Positions 58,085 through 64,000 of a DNA stretch of 64,000 nucleotides are shown piece after piece. This DNA is from Actinomadura hallensis (GTDB lineage: Bacteria; Actinomycetota; Actinomycetes; Streptosporangiales; Streptosporangiaceae), in assembly GCF_006716765.1 (NCBI RefSeq), contig NZ_VFPO01000001.1:6324001-6388000 (forward strand). The letters are read 5' to 3'. The translations under genes and the position numbers were made by a program. The notes below the pieces were generated by a model, which did not search any database, was not told the DNA's origin, and worked only from the letters and a program-made list of their open reading frames with translations. Within the stretch, counting starts at the first letter, position 1, and every line of letters starts with the position of its first letter.

Positions 58085-58129
58085 GATGTGAGATGGGAGG
58101 CTGTCAAGCAATAAGAGACGGCATCTCAC
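58085..58129. promoter_or_regulatory. Inverted repeat in the FAH promoter
   Basis: GTGAGATG (58088-58095) and CATCTCAC (58122-58129), perfect 8-bp arms. On the minus strand a TTGACA (58102-58107) lies between them, so a bound dimer would cover the promoter. The left arm is part of GATGTGAGATGG, matching the boxes near the IclR gene. Confidence 0.6.
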
Positions 58130-58220
58130 GATGCGACATGACAGTGGGCGGGCAGCACGGTCCCGCCGCTTGGCGCACCGCGGTGCGGCGGCCGAGCGGC
58201 GCGACGCTGTGCGATCGGAT

Positions 58221-58715
58221 TCACACCGCGGACGTTCCGGAGCCCGCGGACGACGCGGAGGAGGAGGCGGCGGCGAGCTGCCGCCGCACCTCGGACCCGT
58301 CCCAGTAGTCGATGCGGCGCGCGATCAGCCCGTCCGCGTCGACCCAGAGCCGGAACACGCCCCGGACGCGCACCGGCGCGTGTCCCGCCGGCACGAGCCG
58401 GAACGACATCGTGTAGGCCAGCACGGCCCGCACGTCCCTTATGACGAGGTCGTCCATGACGTACTTCAGGTCGGCGAAGTCGGCCAGGAAGCCGTCCAGC
58501 CGTTCCCGGTACGCCTCGCGGCCGACGACGTCGCGGCCCATCGAGGAGACGTGCTCGTTGACGAAGTTCTCCGCCACGCACGCGGCGACGGCGTCGGCGT
58601 CGTGGCGGTTGAGGGCGGCGAGGTACCGCAGCGCCGCCGCGCGGGTCCGTTCCTCCACGCGCGCGACGGCGCCGGGTCCCGCCGGCCGGGGTGCGCCGGT
58701 CAGGATCCCCCCCAC
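58221..58715 (-). CDS. SnoaL/NTF2-like protein
   Basis: 164 residues from GTG 58715, which has GAGGGCCAA upstream and overlaps the end of the VOC gene by 16 bp. The core is ALRYLAALNRHDADAVAACVAENFVNEHVSS, GREAYRERLDGFLADFADLKYVMDDL and VRGVFRLWVDADGLIARRIDYWDG, typical of SnoaL-like polyketide cyclase or isomerase folds. A Ser/Ala-rich tail ends the protein. Function unknown; probably acts on the imported compound. Last gene of the ABC operon. Confidence 0.82.
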   Translation of the reverse strand: MGGILTGAPRPAGPGAVARVEERTRAAALRYLAALNRHDADAVAACVAENFVNEHVSSMGRDVVGREAYRERLDGFLADFADLKYVMDDLVIRDVRAVLAYTMSFRLVPAGHAPVRVRGVFRLWVDADGLIARRIDYWDGSEVRRQLAAASSSASSAGSGTSAV

Positions 58716-59149
58716 TTGGCCCTCACGGTGTCGAACACCTTCTGGTTGTGGGAGATCTCGACGACGTTGCCGTCGGGGTCCTTGAGCGCGCAGATGTAGC
58801 CGACCGGGTCGGGCATGTCGCGCGGCTCCCAGTGCAGGCACCCCAGCTCGCGGGCGCGCTCCGCCATCGCGTCCACGTCGCCGCGCTCGGGCACCTCGAT
58901 GCCGATGTGCGCGAACGGCTGCAGCAGCCCCTGCTGCTTGCCCTTGTCCTTGTTGAACGAGACGAGCACCAGCACGAACGGCGTCTCGACCTGGCCCTCG
59001 TTCGACAGCCAGGCGCTCTCGCCGTCGGCGTCCTGGAACCGCTCGACCACGACCAGCGGGGTCAGCGTCGTGTAGAACTCGATGGACTTGTCCAGGTCGC
59101 CGCTGGGCAGCGCGATGTGCGTCCAGCGCGCGGAGGTCAGTCCGCTCAC
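58700..59149 (-). CDS. VOC-family (glyoxalase-like) protein
   Basis: 149 residues from GTG 59149, which follows GGAGGAGGACAAC. Single VOC unit with THIALPSGDLDKSIEFYTTL, PFAHIGIEVPERGDVD and DPDGNVVEISH; His, His and Glu form a metal site. It could be a lactoylglutathione-lyase-like isomerase or an extradiol-type enzyme. Located between the ABC permeases and the SnoaL-like gene in one transcription unit. Confidence 0.87.
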   Translation of the reverse strand: MSGLTSARWTHIALPSGDLDKSIEFYTTLTPLVVVERFQDADGESAWLSNEGQVETPFVLVLVSFNKDKGKQQGLLQPFAHIGIEVPERGDVDAMAERARELGCLHWEPRDMPDPVGYICALKDPDGNVVEISHNQKVFDTVRAKWGGS

Positions 59150-59210
59150 GTTGTCCTCCTCCGAATCGTCCGGGCCCGGGGGGCTCCCCGGGCCCGCCTG
59201 CACTCACCGC

Positions 59211-60125
59211 TCACGCCGTACCCCGCTCGAACGCCTTGCCGAGGGCCCGCGGCTCGCGGTCCTTCGCGGCGAACAGCAGCATCGCCACCAGGGCGAGCAG
59301 GTAGGGCGCCACGATCAGCAGCTGCGAGTTGAGCGACAGGCCCAGCGCGGGCAGCGCCAGCCGCATCGCATCGGCGAGCCCGAACAGCGCGCAGCCGAGC
59401 AGCGTGCGGCCCAGCCGCCACGCACCGAAGATCACCGCCGCGATGACGATGAACCCGCGGCCCGCGGTCATGTTCTGGGTGAACGAGCCGACCTCGCCCA
59501 CCGCGAGGTACGCGCCGCCGAGCCCGGCCATCACGCCGCACCACAGCAGCGCCTGGCGGCGCCGCGCGTTCACGTCGATGCCGGTCACGTCCGCGGCCTG
59601 CGGATCCTCGCCGACCGCCCGCAGCTCCAGGCCCCATCTGCTGCGCTCGACCAGCCACCACGTCAGCGGGATCACCCCGATCAGCAGGTAGACCGGCCAC
59701 CGCTCGACGAACAGGACCTGCCCGACGATCGGGATGTCGCGCAGCACCGGCACGCTGACCTGCCACACCTGGTGGCCGGTGAACGACCCGGTGACGATGA
59801 GGTAGCTGGTCAGCCCCAGCACCAGCGTGTTGAGGACGAGACCGACCACGAACGTGTTCACCGCGGCCCGGTGCGACAGGTTGCCGTGCACGAACCCGAT
59901 GAACAGCCCGACCAGCATCCCGGCCACCAGCCCGGAGCCGGCGCTGCCGGTCACCGACGCGCCGGCGACGGCGCCGAACGCGCCGCCCAGCATCATCGCC
60001 TCGACGGAGATGTTGACGGTCCCGGCCCGCTCGGCGAGGTACTCCCCGCACGCCGCGAAGGCGAGCGGCACCGTCAACCGGGCCCCGCTGGCGAGAATCG
60101 TGGAGATGTTGTCCGCGGCGCTCAT
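59211..60125 (-). CDS. ABC transporter permease (BmpA-type nucleoside-like importer), second permease
   Basis: 304 residues, about eight to ten helices. EYLAERAGTVNISVEAMMLGGAFGAV and LRAVGEDPQAADVTGIDV are diagnostic for the short permease of the NupQ/YufQ branch. Its ATG overlaps the stop of the first permease by 4 nt. It forms the heterodimeric channel with that protein. Confidence 0.94.
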   Translation of the reverse strand: MSAADNISTILASGARLTVPLAFAACGEYLAERAGTVNISVEAMMLGGAFGAVAGASVTGSAGSGLVAGMLVGLFIGFVHGNLSHRAAVNTFVVGLVLNTLVLGLTSYLIVTGSFTGHQVWQVSVPVLRDIPIVGQVLFVERWPVYLLIGVIPLTWWLVERSRWGLELRAVGEDPQAADVTGIDVNARRRQALLWCGVMAGLGGAYLAVGEVGSFTQNMTAGRGFIVIAAVIFGAWRLGRTLLGCALFGLADAMRLALPALGLSLNSQLLIVAPYLLALVAMLLFAAKDREPRALGKAFERGTA

Positions 60126-61288
60126 GACGCCACCGCCTCCTTGGCCTCGGGCGCCGGCGCGTCCGCGTCGGCCGCCGTCCCGCGGTTCGCGCGCCGCCGC
60201 CGCAGCGCGCCGGTCAGGACCGGCGGGACCACGAACGCGAGCACCAGCAGCGACTTGACCACGTCGACGAGGAAGTGCGGGACGCCCGTCGACGCCAGGA
60301 ACCCGCCGCCCGAACGCAGTACGCCGAACAGCAGCGCGACCGGGATCGCCAGCAGCGGCCGGTTGCGGGCGACCAGCGCCACCAGCAGGCCGTCCCAGCC
60401 GATGTTGTTGGACAGCCCCTGCTGCAGCCGGTTGGTGCCGACCGGGCTGGTCAGCAGCACGGCCCCGGCGAGGCCGGCGAACGCGCCGGACACCGCCAGC
60501 GCGGCGCCGCCGAGCGCCGCGACCCGCACCCCGGCGTGCCGCGCGGCTCGCGGGTTCAGGCCGAGCATCGTCAGCCGGAAGCCCCACCGGCTCCGCGCGA
60601 GGAGCACCGCGACGACCACGGCCGCGAGCAGCGCGATGATCAGGCCGCCGTTGATCTGCAGCCCCGGGTACTCGCCGAACGAGCCCAGCAGCCCGTTCTC
60701 GGGCAGCCGGTTGGACTGCGGCGAGACGGTCGCGCCGCCGCGCCGCGTCTCCTGCAGCAGCCACTCGGTGTTCACCGCGTACGAGACGAGCTGCTGCGCG
60801 AGGAACGTCATCAGCAGCGTGCTCACCACGATGTTGACGCCGCGGAACCGGTGCATCAGCGCGCTGATCCCGGCCCACGCCCCGCTCGCCAGCACCGCCG
60901 CGACCATCGCGACCACCAGCAGCGCCGGGCCCGGGATCGCCAGCCGCAGCCCGACGAAGGCGCCGGCGAGGGCGCCGATGAGCACCTGGCCCTCCTGGCC
61001 GAGGTTGAACACCCCGGCGCGGACGCACACGCACGTGCCGACCGCGACCAGCAGCAGCGGCGCCGCGTACAGCAGCGTCGAGCTGACGGCCGCCGAGTTG
61101 GCGAGGCTCCCGTCGTACAGGGCCTGCACGACCTTGCCCGGCGACCCGCCGGTCAGGCCCACCAGCGCCGACGACACCGCCAGCGCCAGCGCGACGGCGA
61201 CCACGGTGGCCAGCGCCACCTGGATCCCGCCGGGACCCGGGTTCAGCGCCGCGGCGAGCCTCCGCCCGGTCTGGTCTCCCCCCGTCAT
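60122..61288 (-). CDS. ABC transporter permease (BmpA-type importer), first permease
   Basis: 388 residues, about ten helices. RAGVFNLGQEGQVLIGALAGA and LTMLGLNPRAARHAGVRV (EAA-like loop) mark the long permease of the NupP/YufP branch. The C-terminal 35 residues are Arg- then Asp/Ala-rich. ATG 61288 overlaps the ATPase stop by 4 nt. Confidence 0.94.
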   Translation of the reverse strand: MTGGDQTGRRLAAALNPGPGGIQVALATVVAVALALAVSSALVGLTGGSPGKVVQALYDGSLANSAAVSSTLLYAAPLLLVAVGTCVCVRAGVFNLGQEGQVLIGALAGAFVGLRLAIPGPALLVVAMVAAVLASGAWAGISALMHRFRGVNIVVSTLLMTFLAQQLVSYAVNTEWLLQETRRGGATVSPQSNRLPENGLLGSFGEYPGLQINGGLIIALLAAVVVAVLLARSRWGFRLTMLGLNPRAARHAGVRVAALGGAALAVSGAFAGLAGAVLLTSPVGTNRLQQGLSNNIGWDGLLVALVARNRPLLAIPVALLFGVLRSGGGFLASTGVPHFLVDVVKSLLVLAFVVPPVLTGALRRRRANRGTAADADAPAPEAKEAVAS

Positions 61289-62904
61289 GCGGCCACACCT
61301 CCGACGAGCATGCCGAGCCGTTCGGAGGTGGCCTCCGCCGTGGGCAGCAGGCCCGTGATGCGGCCGCGGGAGATGACGGCGATGCGGGAGGACAGCGCCA
61401 TGATCTCCTCCAGCTCCGTGCTGATCAGCAGGACGGCCACGCCGCCGGACGCGGCCTTGCGGAGCCGCAGGTACATGTCCTCGATCGCGCCGACGTCCAG
61501 GCCGTGGGTGGGCTGGGCGGCGACCAGCACCGACGGGTTCGCCGACATCTCCCGGGCGAGGACCACCCGCTGCTGGTTGCCGCCCGACAGGCTGCGGACG
61601 GGGTTGTCCAGCGACGAGGTGATGATGTTGAACTCGTCCGCCAGCCGCCGCGCCAGCTCCCGCGTCCTGCGCCGGTCGACCAGCAGCCGGCCGCTCACGT
61701 TCTCGAGCGACTTCATCACCAGGTTGTCCGCGACGCTCATGTCGAGGACGACGCCGGAGGCGTGCCGGTCCTCCGGGACGATGCCGAGACCCGCCTTGTG
61801 CAGCGCGCCCGGCTTGGCCGGGTCGACCCGCACGCCGCCGATCTCGACCGTCCCGGCGGAGGGCTCGACCAGGCCGGACAGCAGGTCGCCCAGCGTCGCC
61901 TGGCCGTTGCCCTCCACCCCGTACAGCCCGAGGATCTCGCCGGGCGCGACCTCCAGGCTGAGGTCGTCCAGCAGCGGAACCCCGTCGGAGACGACGGTGA
62001 CGCCCGACAGCCGCAGCGCGGGTTCGACGCCGGGTTCCGGCGTCTCCTCCTCCTGCGGCCGCGCGCCGCCGCGGCGTTCGACCGGCAGCATGCCGAGCGC
62101 GGCGGCCTCGGCGCGCAGCGACACGTCCCGGCCGACCATCTGCCGCGCCAGCTCCTGCGGGGTGGTGTCCGCGGTCGCGCTGTGGAACACGACGCGGCCC
62201 CGGCGCAGCACGGTCACCCGGTCGGTGGCCGTGGTGATCTCCGCCAGCTTGTGGCTGATCAGGATCACCGCGCGGTCCTCGCTCGCGACGACCTCGCGCA
62301 GCACGCCGAACAGTTCCGCCGACTCCGCCTGGGTGAGCACCGAGGTGGGCTCGTCCAGGACGAGGACGGACGGGTCGCGGCGCAGGCACTTGATCAGCTC
62401 GACGCGCTGCCGCTCGCCCGCCGACAGCCGGGACACGGGCGCGAGCGGGTCGATCGGCAGCCCGTACCGGGCGCCGACCTCCTCGACCTGCTCGCACGCC
62501 CGTGCCCGGTCGACCTTGCCGGTGTCGCCGAGGGTGACGTTCTCCCAGACGGTGAGCGGCTCGACGAGGCTGAAGTGCTGGTGCACCATGCCGATGCCGA
62601 GCGCGATCGCCTCCTGCGGACCCGTGACCTCGACCGGGCGGCCGTCGTGGTGGATCGTTCCGGTGTCCCGCCTGACGAGCCCGAGCAGGATCTTCATCAG
62701 CGTGGACTTGCCCGCGCCGTTCTCGCCCAGCAGGCCGTGGATCTCGCCGCGGTGGACGGTCAGGTCCACCGCGTCGCACGCCACGACCGGCCCGTAGGAC
62801 TTGCCGATCCCGCGCAGCACCAGCGCGGGCGCCCGGCCCCCGCCGCCCTGACCGAGGCCGTCGTGAGGGAGGCCGCCTTCGCGGAGGCCGTCACGATCGG
62901 TCAT
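61285..62904 (-). CDS. ABC transporter ATP-binding protein with two NBDs (BmpA-type importer)
   Basis: 539 residues. NBD1: Walker A GENGAGKST, signature LSAGERQRVE, Walker B VLVLDEPTS. NBD2: Walker A region GVEGNGQAT lacks the Lys, signature LSGGNQQRV intact, Walker B VLVAAQPTHG with Gln for Glu. The asymmetric second domain is normal for this branch, so one ATP site does the work. A Gly/Arg-rich 25-residue head precedes NBD1. The start follows the lipoprotein stop by 1 bp. Confidence 0.94.
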   Translation of the reverse strand: MTDRDGLREGGLPHDGLGQGGGGRAPALVLRGIGKSYGPVVACDAVDLTVHRGEIHGLLGENGAGKSTLMKILLGLVRRDTGTIHHDGRPVEVTGPQEAIALGIGMVHQHFSLVEPLTVWENVTLGDTGKVDRARACEQVEEVGARYGLPIDPLAPVSRLSAGERQRVELIKCLRRDPSVLVLDEPTSVLTQAESAELFGVLREVVASEDRAVILISHKLAEITTATDRVTVLRRGRVVFHSATADTTPQELARQMVGRDVSLRAEAAALGMLPVERRGGARPQEEETPEPGVEPALRLSGVTVVSDGVPLLDDLSLEVAPGEILGLYGVEGNGQATLGDLLSGLVEPSAGTVEIGGVRVDPAKPGALHKAGLGIVPEDRHASGVVLDMSVADNLVMKSLENVSGRLLVDRRRTRELARRLADEFNIITSSLDNPVRSLSGGNQQRVVLAREMSANPSVLVAAQPTHGLDVGAIEDMYLRLRKAASGGVAVLLISTELEEIMALSSRIAVISRGRITGLLPTAEATSERLGMLVGGVAA

Positions 62905-62905
62905 C

Positions 62906-63985
62906 TCACTTACCGAGCCTCTCCACTTCCGCGTCCGGGTCGATCTCGCCCTTCGCGATCTTCTCGACGAACTCGTCGAGCTTCTTCTGGATCTCCGGGT
63001 CCTTCTTGCAGAGCTTGATCGCGGGCAGCGGGTCCTTGCCGATCGTCCAGACCTTCTCCACGCCCAGCTCGAGCTTCCCGTCCGCGAACATCCGCAGCGC
63101 CTCGGTCAGGTAGTCGCCGGGGCTGTACAGCACGGAGATGTCGAACTTCGGCTCGGTGGAATCGCACCGGTCGGTGCCGGGGGTCAGCGTGATGAGGTTC
63201 TTGCTGTTGGCCAGCGTCGTCGCCGCGTCGGTCGAGCCGCCGAGGTAGGGGTAGACGACCTCCGCGCCCTGGTCCATCTGCGCCTGCACGGCCTCGCGGG
63301 CCTTGGCGGCGTCGTCCTGGTCACCGGAGTAGGTGGTGGTGACGGTCGCGTCCGGCAGCACCGAGCGGACGCCCGCCTTGAACGCCGTGGAGGCGTTGAT
63401 GTTGAAGTCGACCTCCATGCCGGCGACGAACGCGGCCTTGGTGGCGCCGCGCGCCTCCATCATCAGGCCCGCCGCGTAGCCGGCGGTCAGGATGCTCTGC
63501 GCGGCGTCGTCGGTGGACAGCATGATCCGCGGCGTCTGCTGGACGTTGCCGGAGCTCGGGACGTACCAGGCGGTCTTCGCGCACACCGCCTCCTCCGAGG
63601 CGGGGATCGCGTCCTTGAGCTCGGACGCGCCGAGCGCGACCATGTCGACCTTCTGCTGGCACAGCGCGCGGGCCGCGCTCAGCGCCTCGGTCTCCGGGAC
63701 GTTGCCGCGCTTGATGACGGTCCAGCCCTTCTCCTTGGCGAACTCGTCGGCGGCGGTCACGAAGCTCTCGTAGTAGCCGTTGTCGTTGATGTCGCCGGGG
63801 CTGAGCACCCCGATGATCACCTTGCCGTCGCCGTTGACGTCGGGGTCGGGAACGACCGTGGTGCCGGATCCGCCGGCGGAGTCCGGGGTGGCGGTGGCGT
63901 CCTTGTCGGCGCAGCCGGACAGGGCGAGAAGGGTGGCGCACGCGACTGCCGCGCTCGCGATCCGTGCCGTTTTGCGGTTCTTCAC
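62906..63985 (-). CDS. BMP-family substrate-binding lipoprotein
   Basis: 359 residues from GTG 63985, with AAAGGA 9 nt upstream. Signal peptide and lipobox LALSGC (Cys25). The periplasmic-binding fold of the BMP/PnrA family follows: VIIGVLSPGDINDNGYYESFVTAADEF, TAWYVPSSGNVQQTPRIMLSTDDAA, LMMEARGATKAAFVAGMEV and YPYLGGSTDAATT. BMP proteins usually bind nucleosides, but relatives bind other heterocycles. First gene of the importer operon; its promoter is beyond the window. Because the operon also holds VOC and SnoaL genes, the ligand is probably the substrate of the catabolic island. Confidence 0.94.
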   Translation of the reverse strand: MKNRKTARIASAAVACATLLALSGCADKDATATPDSAGGSGTTVVPDPDVNGDGKVIIGVLSPGDINDNGYYESFVTAADEFAKEKGWTVIKRGNVPETEALSAARALCQQKVDMVALGASELKDAIPASEEAVCAKTAWYVPSSGNVQQTPRIMLSTDDAAQSILTAGYAAGLMMEARGATKAAFVAGMEVDFNINASTAFKAGVRSVLPDATVTTTYSGDQDDAAKAREAVQAQMDQGAEVVYPYLGGSTDAATTLANSKNLITLTPGTDRCDSTEPKFDISVLYSPGDYLTEALRMFADGKLELGVEKVWTIGKDPLPAIKLCKKDPEIQKKLDEFVEKIAKGEIDPDAEVERLGK

Positions 63986-64000
63986 CTCAGGGGGTCCTTT

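Noticed and set aside
61285..62904. Loss of function of the ABC ATPase because the second Walker A lacks Lys
   Set aside because: A degenerate second site is normal in this transporter branch.
1..64000. Mobile elements, phage genes, CRISPR arrays, tRNA or rRNA genes
   Set aside because: None recognised; repeats seen are short tandem units or operator-sized palindromes.

Overview
The window is about 72% G+C, rich in GTG and TTG starts, and densely packed with IclR, TetR, MerR and ROK regulators, a membrane Ser/Thr kinase, MmpL-type transport and lipoproteins. This fits a chromosomal segment of a high-GC actinomycete. Several genes resemble the mycobacterial mycolate machinery, but no antigen 85, AccD4 or arabinogalactan gene is visible, so I do not assign a genus; a filamentous actinomycete such as a member of the Thermomonosporaceae is a guess. 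No rRNA, tRNA, CRISPR array, transposase or phage gene was seen.

Left part (1-16.8 kb): a lipid or glycolipid locus. A FadD32-like fatty acyl-AMP ligase and an MmpL exporter form one minus-strand unit. A single-module PKS (ACP-KS-AT-inactive DH-KR-ACP-inactive carrier-TE) and a truncated crotonyl-CoA carboxylase/reductase form another. A 14-helix MFS transporter with a very long disordered tail and a GT1 glycosyltransferase are transcribed away from the PKS. The same inverted repeat, TTGTCAC-N4-RTGACAA, lies in the PKS/MFS divergent promoter and in front of the acyl-AMP ligase. I infer synthesis, decoration and export of an alpha-alkyl, beta-hydroxy fatty acid, a mycolate-like lipid.

Middle part (16.8-47.7 kb): mostly housekeeping or accessory genes in short operons. 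They include cell-envelope proteins (a Cys-pair repeat protein, RlpA, a secreted unknown), a TetR/LURP-one/diiron-protein operon, a GH1 beta-glucosidase, a kinase fused to an extracellular cyclophilin, a ROK regulator, a broken GlxA-type AraC gene, and an EphD-like hydrolase-SDR fusion. They also include a MerR pair, a CapA lipoprotein, catalase with a 21-bp palindrome, SPFH/NfeD, a molybdopterin oxidoreductase next to a Rieske membrane protein, and a tightly overlapping DsbA/deaminase/SMR/SMR operon.

Right part (47.9-64 kb): a catabolic island. A Rieske ring-hydroxylating dioxygenase (alpha, beta), a Dabb-extradiol dioxygenase fusion and a degenerate M20 protein form one operon divergent from an IclR regulator. 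A FAH-family hydrolase, dihydroorotase-like amidohydrolase, HpcH/HpaI aldolase and cupin form a second operon. A BMP-family ABC importer with a VOC and a SnoaL-like protein forms a third. A TauD-like oxygenase preceded by a 42-codon ORF stands apart. Copies of a GAGATGGCGT-like box in the intergenic regions link the IclR gene to these promoters. The substrate is unknown; a nitrogen-containing aromatic acid or nucleoside-like compound is a reasonable guess.
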